NCBI GenBank assembly: GCA_964019165.1 | Contig: OZ025280.1 | Span: 8,302,428 to 8,366,427, forward strand | DNA: 64,000 nucleotides | From: Mastigias papua | Taxonomy: Eukaryota; Cnidaria; Scyphozoa; Rhizostomeae; Mastigiidae | Reading direction: 5' to 3' | In this document: piece after piece, positions 1 to 49,139 of the stretch | How the letters are laid out: each line of letters starts with the position of its first letter | How positions within the stretch are numbered: the first letter of the stretch is position 1 | Program-made: the position numbers and the translations under genes | The notes under the pieces: generated by a model | The model's database searches: none | The model's input: the letters and a program-made list of their open reading frames with translations, nothing else | Told to the model about the DNA's origin: nothing

Positions 1-271
1 ACATGTCTTGAAATTTCTATGGTAATTTGAATATCAAGGAAGCTCATTTTATTTCTGCTCTGATCCCAAGTGAATTTGATACTGCAATGCCGGTCTTGTA
101 AAATGAACTATGAATGTTTATAACGCCACTGTTTGTCTTTCTGCCTGCAAGTGATTTTTGGTCAATGATATATATACACTCCCCTACCAAAAGATTGGAA
201 ACGACTAGGAGGCCAAGATGGTAGAGCAACTGTCAATCAAAAACTGTGTAACAAATAAAAACAATCAATTA

Positions 272-1189
272 CTTTAAAGGAAGAAACTGTCGCGGGAAGT
301 AACTGTCGCGAAAAGTCGTGAATGATTTGAATTTTTTGTAAGCAAACTGTCGCGAACGCTGGAAAATTTAATTTTCGTGGGAATTAACTGTCGCGAATTG
401 CTGGATGAGTAACATTTTTTGGTTTCTTCTTTCCACGAAAGCTGAAACTTAAAACAAAACCAAATAAAACTCTACGACAATTAAAAATGTGTGAGCTCAC
501 TAATGCTTTAAACCAGAATATTTGCAATCAAAAAAGGATATCACAATCTGACCACGAGAGTCCATTAAAATGAAGCTTTTAAAATCACCAAAAACAATTG
601 CAACGATACACGCTTTTTTATAAGTGGATTTGGCTCCAGTTTCAGCTTGGCGTTTCTTATTTCTCAGGTTTTCTTATTTGTACAGACTACATTAGAGAAA
701 GTGATATTAATGCCGTTGAACTAGTTCTATTATAATATGCGTGTTTAATCTTTTTCAATGAAGTATTCCTATTGTCTTCTGCTGCTCTTTTGTTATGTTT
801 CAATTGTTTTTACATTACATTTCTTAAGTTTTGTTGAACTTTTAGCCTGCTTCGTTTCATATGTTGTTCTTATTGTTTGGGAAAATCTCAGCCTGGTGTT
901 TCTTATAAAGATTGTTCTTATGAAAAAAGCTTGTACACGTCTATGAAACAAGAACAAATGGTCATTCCGCGGCTCGTGAGATAGTTATTGAGCAGCAATT
1001 TCGTCAGTACCTGACGGACCCACACAAGTTTTAAAAAATTTAAGAAGTGTGTTGAATTTCCCTGAACAATTTAAAAGTCGCGGGAATTAACTGTCGCGAA
1101 AGGGCCAAAAACGATCTTTCGCGGAAGAAACTGTCGCGAAAGTTGCGAGATTTATCGGTTAATTCCCGCGACAGTTTCTTCCTTTAAAG
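272..1189. mobile_element. 918-bp TA-flanked MITE with subterminal AACTGTCGCG motifs
   Basis: The ends are inverted copies. The left end begins CTTTAAAGGAAGAAACTGTC at 272 and the right end (to 1189) is its reverse complement; 27 bp are identical, extending to about 32 bp with one mismatch. A TA lies directly outside each end (270-271 and 1190-1191), as expected for a Tc1/mariner-type target duplication. The decamer AACTGTCGCG occurs at 285, 301, 345, 386, 1089 and 1129, and inverted at 1167-1176, so it clusters at both ends. The interior has no credible long reading frame. I infer a non-autonomous DNA transposon; the family is not identified. Confidence 0.8.
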
Positions 1190-1329
1190 TATTGCGCAAC
1201 TTTTGTTCGAGCCATTGTCAAGTTTTATTCAATCGTGAAAAAATCACTAATCTTTAAGATATATTTTTAACAACTATTCGGGTCGGTTCGAAAATTTAAT
1301 ATTTTGTCGGATAACCAGGTTTTCGGAGT

Positions 1330-2320
1330 ACGGCTTTTACACGTCATAGAATTGATTATCAAACTTTATCAATGCACAGCTATGGAATCTGTTGCCATTC
1401 TTCAAATGGTCTTGTTACTACTTCTTTATTCTCTGGAGGATTCATTTGCAGTTTTCGTTTCCAGAGAAGCCATTTATTTGCAAAAATTTTAATATCGGAA
1501 GATTGACGAGCCCACGGGACAGGTTTTACACTACCAAGGGCAAAGGAATATCCTTGTTTATCAGGCTGTATGGTTGCTGTATGTATGATGTATTGCCCTG
1601 AAAGATGAATGGAGTTTCCAAACATCTCAAAATCGATTCTGTGCATTGCATCAAATTATTTTGAAGAACTTTAGAGTAATAAGGCGCATATTCACAAAAC
1701 GCATAAAGAGGACAAATCGACCTACTCCATTACAGCCAATGAACCCCCAGAACATTGCAGAAACAGAATTAGTAAGTATTGGTGGAAAACAATCAGAATT
1801 TTTGGTTTCACTTATTTCCTTGCATACTCTCAACATTCCTGAAACCTTATTTAAAGTAAATTTAAACTCATCGTTGAAAACTACGTCTTTCCACTCATAA
1901 AGTGGCGATCCTCTCGATACCTTGGCCTATCCCTTTCTAAAACTTCTGTTGATCAAATAGACAAATGGTATTTTGCATCTGGAATACCTTTTTAACACAT
2001 ATTTATGAAGAATTCACTTTACTGTAGACATGATGGCTTTTATCTTTGAACACTCAATAAATGAGCCATACAGCAAAGGAAGATGAGAATGGAATTTTTC
2101 GAGCTGAATTCTTATGACAAGTGCATCACTTTCTTGAGAACATTTTTGGTAGCCCTGCCCTCTTGCAAACTGCAACAGTACTAGTTTGTTGGTAAGTTCT
2201 AAAAATGCCATAAGGCACTGACTTGTAGCAACCAATTTTGTTGGCAATTTCTTCTGAGGAATAGCCATTTTCTAGTAGCGCTTTGATAGCAACTCTTTAT
2301 GAGCTTGAAAGTTTACAAAC
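1330..2320 (-). pseudogene. Tc1-like transposase relic
   Basis: Reading the minus strand through several frameshifts and stops gives Tc1 landmarks in the right order. About 2,310-2,200 encodes a helix-turn-helix segment (RVAIKALLENGYSSEEIANK). Near 1,887-1,861 is the first catalytic block (VVFNDEFKF). Near 1,745-1,700 is a block like AMFWGFIGCNGVGR. Near 1,520-1,490 is a degraded version of the block carrying the last acidic residue (ARQSSDIKIFANKW), followed by the terminal EEWQQIP. No single frame is open throughout, so it is dead. It lies downstream of the LARGE 3' end. Terminal inverted repeats were not found, so the limits are approximate. Confidence 0.72.
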
Positions 2321-3330
2321 CATTCCTTTTTCGTATACATAGTTGTGCAATAGTTTGAGCTTGCATGCTGTGCTTTCAATTTTCTGCTTTAATCACAAAA
2401 AACTTCAATGACATTGCTGGTTCGATCATACAAACAATTGCCTTAACTTTCCGTTCCTTTGTTTTCATTCCGGAAAGAGGATGAATGCACAAAAATTTGC
2501 TAAATGGGAGGGAACTAACTTATACTACCAGTATGCCAACATAAATGTACTAAAACTCTCTGCACTAAATTTTGCAACATTTCAAAATGTTCCCATAAAT
2601 AATAATGTGGCAAATTTATGAAGAATATAAACCTGACCTGAAAAGATTTAAAACAGACTGCTATTAAAGTTATATGAAGGTTACAAACTGAAGTCTTTGG
2701 TAACACTATACCAACAATCACGAATAAATGCCTTAGCTAAATTAGACAAATATGATAGCACAAGAATAGATCACATTCACAATGCCCTTTATTAACGAAA
2801 TCAAAGCCAGAGATAGTCAATATTCCAAACTCGTATGAATTCCGTAAAAAGACAGGCGCCATTGTAATGATACCTGCCCTGATTCTAATTTCCAATTCCT
2901 CTTAATAATAATAATAACAAACATAGTAATACATGATAATAAAGATATTCATAATGCTGCACCGTAAAACCCCAGGGTCCTTGGCTCTTACAACTGGCAC
3001 TTTTACAATAAAGAACATTTGGTAAACTAACAACAATAAACCATATTAGTACTCCACCAAGGCTAAAAGTTCCAGATCCCAATCAGGAACTTAAGGGATA
3101 AACCGCCGTTAGCGATATTAGGTAATAGAAATTTCTTTCAATACATAACAAAGAATACAAAATAGAGCGATGAAGTCAAATTTCTTTTATACAATAACAA
3201 ACAGATCTTATAATACATGAATGCTAGTTGTTGCACACCTATTTACAATCACAGTCAATTGTGAAAATAAATTACTATTGCAAAGATGACTAATATTACA
3301 ACACAGAATATCAATCATAATTAAGTTATA
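2321..3330. other. Intergenic stretch, no recognised feature
   Basis: AT-rich sequence between the Tc1 relic and the TA microsatellite. It has short AATAAT runs near 2,900 but no protein similarity that I can recognise on either strand. It may contain part of the LARGE 3' UTR: a minus-strand AATAAA is possible near 2,785-2,790, but this is not established. Confidence 0.4.
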
Positions 3331-3331
3331 A

Positions 3332-3437
<106 letters not shown>

Positions 3438-3695
3438 CATAAAAACTTCCAGAGCATTTCTAAATCAGAATCAGACAACCTCAAGGAGTTGGTCTCAAGG
3501 GTCACTTTAGTTCGTTTCAATTCATTTTAGAAAACCAACATCAACACAAATAGTTTGCAACCTCCATTCAACTGAACGAGATTTACACAACAACATATAA
3601 ATTTTGATAAAAAAGCACCTTTGTTCAATTTTAAAATCTAGAACTTTCAAAAACCCAACGTTTCAAGGAATTCTGAAATAGCACTCCTGCAATTT

Positions 3696-27369
<23,674 letters not shown>

Positions 27370-27779
27370 TGGGCATCTGAAGGTGCATCGCATACTTGTC
27401 TTCAAGTACACACCGTTTCATTGAAACTGAAGGAAGTTCAAAGCCAAGCCTAAATAAGATACTACTTAGTGAGTGTCGTATCCTTGGGTTGAATTCTTGA
27501 AAGCTGTCGAATGCTCTGTGTTAAAGTTCTGTTTGATATCTGGCTTCAAGCAGGTCCTTTAATGATTGTGGCAAATACAACTGAATCGATGCTTGTAAAG
27601 TTTTCATAGCCATAGCATTGACACATCAGTGAAAATCTTCGTAGGCTAGTGATTCGTGGCTAGCGTAATCATTCTTCGATTGGCAGAGAACTGAAGTTGG
27701 TCTAAATTAAGCAAAATCTCATTCTGCACATGTAATTTTTGTGGTTGCTGTGGTTGGGTAGCTTAGTCCTTTGTTCCAC

Positions 27780-27880
27780 TGTTTACATATATAGGCGAGT
27801 TGCTGGTCACGTCACGGGACGGGAATGTTCGCTTTTCAAATGGGAAAATAAGCTTACCACTCTTTTCTACATATAAAAGC
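27780..27880 (-). promoter_or_regulatory. Candidate LARGE promoter region
   Basis: About 420-500 bp upstream of the LARGE start codon lies a locally GC-richer patch. It contains GGTCACGTCACGGGACGGG, whose reverse complement includes GTGACGTGACC, similar to a CRE/ATF half-palindrome. A TATAAAAGC string is present on the opposite strand at about 27,873. No transcription start can be assigned from sequence alone. Confidence 0.25.
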
Positions 27881-28530
27881 TAGCGCCCGTCTGTTGGCAT
27901 CCGTGGCCGAAGGCGAGAGTTGGCGACACATGTTGAAATCTTCAGTACACATTTTTTGTAAAAAGAAAGCATTTCGCCGGCCCAGCACTCGAACTTTCTT
28001 AATTTGTTCATAATTTCGGTACACTGAAACTTTCCTACATTTCTCTTAGTAAGAATGTATTCGAATTGTGTACCATTGGCGGTGTTATGCAGACAGACAG
28101 GTACTACAGAAATATAACACTGAAAGTCATATTTTTATCTGAAATCTAAGCAAATTAAGCAATAGAGATGGCGGGTTTGCATGAAAATTGTACTTTCAAG
28201 TGTGCATCAACTAATCGACCTCCTTACGTCTACAATATCTAGTATAATGTACGTTTTTTATAATAAAGTAGTACTCTAGCATGATATGGCAGCAGCATTT
28301 TTACCACCTTCAAAAATTTTCCGCACTGTTAACTATGACATTCTGCTAACAATACTGGAACATCATGGTTGTATTAGAGGAAGTACTTTGAAATGGTTTA
28401 ACTGCGATTTGTCAGACAAAACCAGCTTGTTTCAGTAAATGCTTGTGGTTAGAAGAAACCTAGTGCTAGACAGCCTAAAATTTAAGAAACTTTAATAACC
28501 GCCAGGAAAGAGTTAATAGTGATTTGCAAC
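27881..28530. other. Intergenic stretch, no recognised feature
   Basis: Upstream of LARGE. No protein-coding similarity or repeat structure seen on either strand. Confidence 0.4.
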
Positions 28531-28860
28531 AATTTCCTCCGGTAGTAAACCCCCAGACCCTCACTTTTGATTTTTCAGAAACAGTTGTGTTGGAAAATCG
28601 TGTTAAATTAGGCACTAGGGCAATACAAAAGACAGCTCTTTTACATTTTGCTTTTGTTTTCACTTCTATTTTTTCAGTAAACTAATAAGCCTCTACGAAA
28701 CTTTTAGAACTGGAAAAGGGGGGGGGGCATAGATGTAGAAGTCAAGTTAGAATTCTCGGGGTATGTTACATGTTATACATAAGTGTATGCCAAAATAGTG
28801 GTTTTTCATAGGCTTTCTAATGGAAAATGGGGGCCTGGGGGTTTACTAACGGAGGAAATT
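28531..28860. mobile_element. 330-bp MITE
   Basis: The left end AATTTCCTCCGGTAGTAAAC and the right end (reverse complement AATTTCCTCCGTTAGTAAAC) continue for about 36 bp with four or five differences, including a shared CCCCCAG block. A run of G is internal at about 28,719. No coding capacity. A target duplication is not obvious. Confidence 0.75.
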
Positions 28861-30420
28861 TTTCAAAATAACGCCCCAGAATGTCGGAAAACGCCCTTTT
28901 GCAGAATGGAATGTAGCAGTTTCCATCATTAATCTTCATACAAAGATGGAGAAACTGGCTCCTTTGCACTCTTTTTTTGTAAGGGCCAGTAAAATTGAGG
29001 TTCAGGCTAGCTGTTCTTAGTTTTTTCTACATTTTTCAGGTTGAAATGTTCTTATTTTGTTCTTAAATCTGTGGGTGTAGACATATTAGACATAAGACAA
29101 TATACAAGACAAAATTAGATGCCTATAAAACAGGTAGTATTTTTTACGAGGGAATGACATTTCATGTTAATACATTATTAGAAAGTGTATGCATCTTTGT
29201 GCAAAAATACATTTTACGACAGTACTTCAGCTTCAACTTGCTCAGAATTTGTTCTTAATCTCCCAACAAGTTTGAGGCTGGTAGTCTTACAAAGGTGTTC
29301 TTATAAAAAAGGAGTGAACCTAGTTTCACCGAAATTTGAAGATTGAAAACGACAAAGGAAAAGGCTAAACAGTCTTTTCTCTTTGGCACTACGTGCATGC
29401 ACACCAATTATAGAGGCAAAACTATATCTTACCAACACATTGAAGAAAGGACATTTCCTATCCTCAGATATCTGAGATGGGCTACATGGAATGCACTCAA
29501 AAGGAGCAATGCCCTATTTCCTAAAAGGGCTGCCATCTAAACAAGCAGAAACTCTTAGAAAGGTTAACAGATTGTCGTACAACAAAATCAAGATATCTGC
29601 ATGCCATATATCTGTGTTATGGTGCTTCTAGGTTCAAGATTGGGTAGAACTCAGCTGAACAATGATTAAAAAGTACAGTATAGTATACTTCTATATACAA
29701 CTTCGGTGAATTATTAGGTGTGGGCTAAGCCCCCCTGCCCCCCCCCAAGTGCCTACGGGCCTGGAACTGAATTGTGGCCAGAAATTAAGAAACTTTTATT
29801 ACTAGGCCTTGAGCTAGGTTTCTTATAAAAAATGTGTATATCACGTTTCATTCTTCCCCCTGCGCTTTCCCTCTGATATTACAATTAAAATAGGCCATAA
29901 CAATTTTGAAACACCTTATCCTTCCACTTCCTTTCCTGAATCCTACAACATACCTTGCTTCAAATCTAACATCAACAAACTTGATCTCATCTGCCTATCT
30001 CCTAAATTTCTTTTCTCTTTCTTCCATTGTCATGGCTTTGTTATAGGCTCTATGGCTTTTCCCTGACATTACTTATTATATTAAAAATTTATTAGATCTG
30101 ATTGCGTATCCTGTTTGGGACAGCTTCTTGCGTAAAATCTAAATCGGAATTTCCACCTGTATGAACTGTCTAAGAAACTGGCAAGGGCATGCGGCATTTG
30201 AAATTAGAGACGTGCTTCCCGCTAGCACCTTGATATATATTTTTTTAAAACTTCGAATTTATAAAATATATCAACTAAATACTACAATCATACGTCTCAC
30301 TAAATTAGGCAACGTACAACTGGCTGTCAGGTATACTAAACAAGCATAGATTACATAAAAATATATATAAAGTAGATAACATCAATAGTAACGAGTATAG
30401 AAAAAAAAACAAAATTAAAT
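28861..30420. other. Intergenic stretch with repeat debris
   Basis: Contains a C-rich patch at about 29,731-29,749 typical of degraded elements. No recognisable gene. Confidence 0.4.
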
Positions 30421-32570
30421 TAAATAAATAATAATAATAATAATAATGGTTTCATATTTCTAATAAGTCGGGCTTTGTCCATGATTTATTGCGGCAACAG
30501 AATATAAAGTAAGTACATCTAATAGTGATGTTGACAAGTTGATAATAATATTGATAATAATACAAATCTTTATACAGGATTAAAACACTTCAACTTAAGA
30601 GCTGTTATCAATGTGTGTTCTGTCTGATGAAAGACAGATAAAAATAGATAGCAAGAAGTTAAAATTTCTTTTAAATAAGTTTGTGTATAGCTATAGACAA
30701 TTGGAGTTCAAGCAGATTGTTGCTTAAGGCCCTGTTCATAAGCAATGAATGATTCAGTTCTTTGCACTTGAACAGGAAGTTCATTGTAGATGGTCGTTCC
30801 CATGAAACGGAAAGATTTTCGTGCAAATTCCGTTTTGATATTTGGAATCTTCAAGAAAGATTGATGGTTTCTTGTTCGCACAGTGTGGTCATTAATATTA
30901 AAGTACACTTGAAAAGCGTCGCAAATGTCCTGGTCAATACACTTGCGTACAAGTTTGCATGCGCAAATTTTACTTGCATTCACCACAGATTGAATTTCGT
31001 CGCAACTACCGGAGTCCCCGAGTACTATTCGCCTTGAGCGATCGTGAGAGGATGAGAGTCGCTTTACCTGAGTTTCTGTTATTTTCAGTAGTAGTGTTCC
31101 TGAAAATGTGAAGGTAGGCAGGATCATTGTGCGATAGATTGCCTTTGCAGCAGCCAAATCAAGATGAGGTCTTAGCTGTCCAAGAAGCCCTAGCCTGCTT
31201 GATGCACGTTTGTAACATTTCTCGAAATGACAATTGCGATTCAATGTGATGTCAACTTGAATACCTAGATAATTATATTGAATTGTATTTAAGATTTTAA
31301 CACCTCTGTACATAACATTGAGTTCGTTATTTTACTTGGCAGTCCTTTGTGACGTTCCAAATAGCAGTGACTCAGTTTTTCCCTTTTTCAAATTTATTAC
31401 TAGCACATTTTTGTCAAGCCACTTGGCAAAAGCATCCATTTCTTTCGTGACCTTGGAATTTGTATTCTTGACATCTTTATCAGATACGTAAATCACTGTA
31501 TCGTCAGCATAGATCACAATTAATTGCAGTACCGACCACACCAGTTATGTCATTAAAGAACAGAATGAATAGTAGCGGACCTAAAATCGAACCCTGGGGA
31601 ACTCCGTTTAGGATTTCTCGCTTGGAAGACAGACAGTTACCATAGCTAATCACCATTGACCTATGAAATAGATAGTCTCTAAACCATCTAAGCTCTTTAT
31701 TACATATTCCATATTGGGGCAATTTCTTAAGCAGGTTAGAATGACTGATGGTATCGAACGCCTTGCTCAAGTCTATGAAAGTAGCACCAACTAGATTTCC
31801 TTCATCTACATATTGCCGAATATTGTCAAACAAGAGAGTTGCTGCTAGCTCTGTAGAGAGTTTAGGTCTAAATCCAAATTGAAATTGTGATATTAATTTG
31901 CTATCTTAAAGGAATGCAATGACTTGACGATGTACTGTCTTTTCGATGATTTTTTACAAAACCGGGAGAATTGAAATAGGCCTGAAGTTGTCGAAGCTGC
32001 TAAGAGAGCCAGATTTACGAATTGGCACAATCTTTGCTTGTTTTCAGTCTGTTGGAAATGTCCCTGTCTGCAAGGAGAGATTAATGAGATAGGCTAGGAG
32101 AGCAGATATTCTGCATGCAGCATCCTGAAGCAAACTTGGGGGCAGATTGTCTGTAACAGTTGACTTGCCACGTTTAATAGACTTTAAATCTTGCTCAACT
32201 TCAAATTTTGACACGGGACGAAATTTGAATTTGCATTTAGTTCTATTGGGTATTGGTGTGGGAGGCATCCAAACAAAATTTTACAATGGTGTGGTCGTTT
32301 TACGTAGCGTTGTAACAATGGATGCGAAAAAATTACAGAATCCATCTGCCACTCTCTTTGGCTCATTCATTTTTCTATCTTGCAAGTCAAGAGAATGCAC
32401 TGATGTTCCCATGTTTGCCTTAGATGGATATATGGATTTTATGGCCTTCTAAAACTTATTTGAGTTGTTTCTGCTTTCACTCAATAGATTTTCAGAGTAG
32501 GTTGATTTTGCTTTTCTAAGTGCAATGTCTGTTTATTGTTGAACCAAGTTAGCAAAAGTTACCGACAGGT
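30421..32570 (-). pseudogene. CR1-like LINE: RT and C-terminal region with ATT-repeat tail
   Basis: In minus-strand order: an ORF2 linker (about 32,570-32,270); DLKSIKRGKSTVTDNLPPSL; GSLSSFDNFRPISILPVL; FGFRPKLSTELAATLLFDNI; ATFIDLSKAFDTISHSNLL; NGVPQGSILGPLLFILF; VIYADDTVIY with the catalytic DD; and a C-terminal domain that stops at 30,708. The ADD motif is in a different frame from the preceding block (shift near 31,520), and stops occur near 31,905, 32,040 and 31,330. It is 5'-truncated (no endonuclease) and inactive. About 260 bp of 3' UTR lead to an ATT-type tail at 30,421-30,447, as is usual for CR1/L2-like elements. Confidence 0.88.
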
Positions 32571-32704
32571 TTCAAACGCTCTTCCTTCAGCATAATGTTC
32601 AGTTGAAATTCTGGTTCACTGCACATGGTCAGTTTTTGAAGTAATGATCCTAAGACCAAAAATATCATATGCCTTTGAGAAGCTATGCATCAAATGTCGA
32701 AGAT

Positions 32705-32890
32705 CCTGTAGACTGTGAGGTACAGGGATGCAGGAAGCATCTAAAAAGTGGGGGAGGCAAGTCCTAAAAGGGGCACATTACCACGCCCATTTTGGGCTTC
32801 AAAGGGGAACTTTTGCATAGCTTGCCAAAAAGTGGGGGCCATGGCCCCTCTGGCCCCCCGGTTCCTACGTCCATGGTGAGGTACCAATGC
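32705..32890. repeat. G/C-tract dispersed repeat
   Basis: Contains AAAAAGTGGGGGAGGCAAG and, about 120 bp later, AAAAAGTGGGGGCCATGGCC and GGTTCCTACGTCCATG. The internal duplication and G-runs look like a short non-autonomous repeat. Confidence 0.4.
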
Positions 32891-32929
32891 AGTGCCATCA
32901 GCAAATAGGCGCTCTGTTATAATAACTCT

Positions 32930-33560
32930 TTATTTCCGATTTTGCTTTGAATCTCTACTTAAATACGCTGCCATTAAATTTGCTATGCAGATAAACCCCA
33001 TTTTGGCTTTTGCCAAATGCATATTTGAGAAGACAGGGGAAGTAGATGTACAAAGAACGCAAGGTGCATTTTTTCTGATTTTTCTGCAAACCTTTTGGTA
33101 TAGTGCTTTCATATCTTTGTCAAATTGTAATTTGGCGTCAATGGTGATTCCATGTAGGCAACAAATAATTCTACACTAATTAGTTTGCTTTCTGTCTCTA
33201 ATCCTAAAAAGACTACCTAAAACTCTTATGGATTTGCTACCATGGATTCTCCTTAAACCAAGCAAGAGCTTGTTATTGCTTCTTCAGATCTCATGACCGC
33301 TAGATCAATGTCCCTATCACAAATATACAGTGTATCATCTTTGACTGCAAACTTGCAAATATGGGAGGGCCTCATGGAATGGATGGGGTAATCGACAAAA
33401 ATTTTGGAGAAAAGTGGACTAAGAGCTGGACCCTGTGGAACTCCTAATACTCTCTCCTTCCATTCATTGCATATTGACCCTGCTTTAATCCAAGTAATTT
33501 ACACCATCAGAACTGTGAATCATCCATAAAATGAAACTCGTGATCTTAGTCAGTATCGAA
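32930..33560 (-). pseudogene. Second, more decayed LINE reverse transcriptase fragment
   Basis: The minus strand encodes ERVLGVPQGPALSPLFSKIF and then KFAVKDDTLYICDRDIDLAV. These correspond to the GVPQG block and a degraded FADD block of non-LTR reverse transcriptases; the key Ala-Asp-Asp has become Val-Lys-Asp-Asp. Downstream is a basic stretch (YQKVCRKIRKNAPC). Upstream motifs are missing. Confidence 0.6.
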
Positions 33561-35000
33561 TGCGCATTGATTTCTAGAGAATGTCCTTCCCTCAACTGAT
33601 ATGAAATTCCATTGAATGAATCATGAACGTTCGTGTCGTAAGATTCCCTTTCCACTACGTGACCTGACGCAAGATGTACCGACTAATTCCTACATATGAG
33701 CTATAAAAGTCCCATACATCTTTATATCATCATGTTATTACGGTCCAATTGGTACTAAAAATTGTCTGGAAAACAAAGATATGTTAACCGCCAGTAAAAA
33801 TTCACTTGGCTCATCCAAATATTCCATTGAAATAACGCAGTAAAGATAATACAGGCAATGGTGTTGAGAAAATTGTAAGGACCGGAATTATATTGAAGGC
33901 ATTTCATCGAAAATGGACATCAACATTGAACATTCCTAACAATATACACTATTCCTTTATGGCAATTAACATAACAACAGCTTAAAAGAAATCTCATTCT
34001 GAAAAAGACAATAAGTAAAACTAGATAATTACATATGACCTAATGATGAAAGGCTGAGATTTAATTGAAATTGTTGTATAAATCCTAGAATATGCATTAC
34101 TTGCACTCAGGGGCGGTGAATTGATTTGTCAGGGTTGTCATGAGGGTATCAAGGCTCCTCACATTGTCATGCTTCACATATAGCCATTACAATCTAAAAG
34201 AATGACTCCAACACGTCAATTTGTGCAGAATCGGGACTCAGATTGTAGCCAAAAAATGAGGAGGTCAGACTGTATGTAAAAGATAGGGGCATTGGTTGCT
34301 CACACGAAAAGGAGGTCGAAGGATACTCCTCAACGGAAACTTTTTGATTTCATGCTTCTAGAACGGCTGTGATGGCTACTTTTTCAATAATAACACCTAT
34401 CATTAAATATGTAGCATACTATGATACCTCCAAACATATCAATAATAGCTACAACATTCAGACTATTATGTAGGAAATGCTGGCACACAGTAAAGATTTC
34501 AGTACTTCGGTAGAGTTTCAATAGCACATGATTGGAACAAGCCGGCCGAATCTAATTTGAAGAAGGTCTTAAGAAAGTGCAGATACTGAAATCACGAAGA
34601 AATGCTGGAATGGATCGAGACTTGCTCCTAAAATAAGACAGCCGATTTCAAAAAGCGTTGAACTTACACAAGTTGAGACAAAACGAAGGAAATGAAGACG
34701 TATAGTATAACAATTTTTATCAAACAAAACCTTTCGGGGTTGCAATGCATTTCCAGGCTCCCTGCACTATCTAAAGTTTATTTCCTTTAGTGTATTGTAA
34801 ATTTTAAATTATAAAAAAAAGCGAAAAAGACCATTGGCTTGATTGAGAAATGCAAATGTCATCTTGCAAAACTTTGACATTTCTGAAGCTCATTCTGACG
34901 CAATGAGCTCCCATTAACTTCACTCAGTCATAATACAGACATGCGTATGCCCCCCTCCCCCCCCCACGAATATCATTTGACTCTTAGACAAGTATAAGGG
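33561..35000. other. Intergenic stretch, no recognised feature
   Basis: Mixed AT-rich DNA with a C-rich tract near 34,950. I see no gene, RNA or clear element. Confidence 0.4.
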
Positions 35001-35005
35001 CTGTA

Positions 35006-35157
35006 CCGCAAATCCTCGAAATAGCTCCTGGGGTTTTATTATAAAAGAGAACAGTCTGAATTTAAGCATTAGTCTTCATCAAGTTCTTCACCATCTTCCG
35101 CAGTGGGGGCTTATTCGAGGGGGGCTTCTTCGCGGTGAGCAATTCGAGGATTTATGG
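35006..35157. mobile_element. 152-bp TA-flanked MITE (CCGCAAATCCTCGAAAT family)
   Basis: The left end CCGCAAATCCTCGAAATAGC and right end (reverse complement CCATAAATCCTCGAATTGCT) are inverted repeats. TA lies on both sides (35,004-35,005 and 35,158-35,159). Related left-end sequences occur near 42,988 (CCACAAATCCTTGAATTAGC) and 53,472 (CCACAAATTCTCTTTTAAAT), so this is a dispersed family. Confidence 0.75.
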
Positions 35158-35159
35158 TA

Positions 35160-36130
35160 TGTCAATAATCTTCTTACATATCGCATTGCGAATAGTGCAT
35201 CCGCCACTTTTGTCTTTAACAAAGGGTTATCAATGAAGATGCAAGGAAAAGCAAGTCAGCGGGAAGTTTATGTGAGAAAGTCTGACTCAATGAATTTGAT
35301 TTCCCTATTTTAATCCGCTGTTAGTTACCATGACCTTATTTTGAGCATATGGTAACTACAAATGAACTTCACATCCACAGACATAGGCGTCATTCACCTG
35401 CTACATAACCCCAATTTTGTCATTTTTGAGACACTACCCCTCTCCTCTAACGCACCGTAACACCACCACCCCTCACAGCTTTACATAACAAATCGACACA
35501 CGCCCCCTTCATACTTATTTGTTGCTTCGTATATCAGTCATAAACGTGTGAAATCTACTTTCAGTTTGTTGTGAGACAAAAAGAGGTACAGAAGGTACAC
35601 GGAATCCTAAAGGTGGGGATACTTGTATATTTCTCCATTTATCAGATCCCGCAGCTCAGACTGAAAACTTTTAAGTTGTTTGCATGTTATTGACTTTGCT
35701 CCACCTGTACCTTGATTTTGCTTATGCCTTTATACAGTTTCTCAACTGATATATAAGAAACTGAAACAGCCTGGCATGTTCGTTTCTCTATAAAGAACTA
35801 CTGAGCTTGATTTCCAAGCTAGAGATTCTTAGTGATGGGATTCTATTATGGTATTTCATTTTAATGCATTCTACACTTCCCACAAACACACGCATTCCAC
35901 ATGAAATCTACCAATGAACTAAAGGGTTTACGATTCTCATTCCACCCTCCCCCGTAGCACCGCCCCTGTTGCAATTTCATCATTTACAAGCAAGAAAATC
36001 ATTAAGTTTCTATCATAATTCAAGATCGATTCGCTGGCTATTTAGATAATGCAACTTTCAGCATTTTCACTGAAATTCTAAACAATAAATAATGAAAAAT
36101 TATGACAATAATCCAAAAATATTACAATAC
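35160..36130. other. BLTP3 3' flank, no recognised feature
   Basis: Downstream of the BLTP3 stop codon; must include its 3' UTR. No clear polyadenylation signal could be chosen and no other gene is visible. Confidence 0.4.
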
Positions 36131-48310
<12,180 letters not shown>

Positions 48311-48549
48311 AGTTGGTTACAAAACTTTACAGAAATGATACATATCAACTTAGAAAGTCTGCATTATGTTGAATTTGCTAAAAACTCTCATATACACATT
48401 TTGTTGTTCATCCTCCAAAACAGCAATGCAATATCGCATTTGTGCTATAAGATTGCCATATTCGCCAAGGATTTCCTACACAGCCTTACCATTGAGCACG
48501 TGATATATGCCAAACGATTCTTTGACCATAATCACCACAATCAATAGTA

Positions 48550-48759
48550 TCATCATATAGTATTCATTATCATTATTATCACCGTCGTTACACTATTACC
48601 CTCATTATGATAACACCAGTATCATCACCACAATTGCAATCATAATCAACATCTGACAGATTTCATCATCCTCGTTATCATTATTATTATCATAATCAAC
48701 ATCATAACCATAGATCACCATCACCGTCTTCCTTTCCATCATCATCACCATCACCATCG

Positions 48760-48810
<51 letters not shown>

Positions 48811-48900
48811 CCAGCACCACCACCACCATCATCATCGTTGCCGTCGTCGTCATCGTAATTATTATCACAATCATCATCATCATCTTCCTTCTTCTCTTCT
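48550..48900. repeat. (ATC)n-rich array between BLTP3 and ORC5
   Basis: Imperfect ATC/ATT repeats, most regular at 48,738-48,811, immediately upstream of BLTP3 exon 1. The reverse complement is GAT, like the tails of the two LINEs in LARGE, but no LINE body is evident beside it. Confidence 0.85.
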
Positions 48901-49021
48901 CCTACCCGTTACATCCCTGACGGGGCTTCGAGCCATGAATCACTGAACCGCCATTTGGTTTAAAGAGGTGCTCGAGTCGGCTACACTCAATCCACTCTGT
49001 TACCTCAACAGTTACTTAGCA

Positions 49022-49091
49022 GAACCATATGTTCACTGAAGGGGCTTGAAGCTTGAAGCTGCTGAACCATATGTTCACTGAAGGGGCTTGG
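49022..49091. repeat. Tandem duplication of about 27 bp
   Basis: GAACCATATGTTCACTGAAG followed by GGGCTTG occurs twice, near 49,022 and 49,064, separated by a short CTTGAAG duplication. Confidence 0.8.
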
Positions 49092-49139
49092 TAGGACAGT
49101 TAACCACAGGTCATCAGCATCTGTCCAAATTCTGAATCT

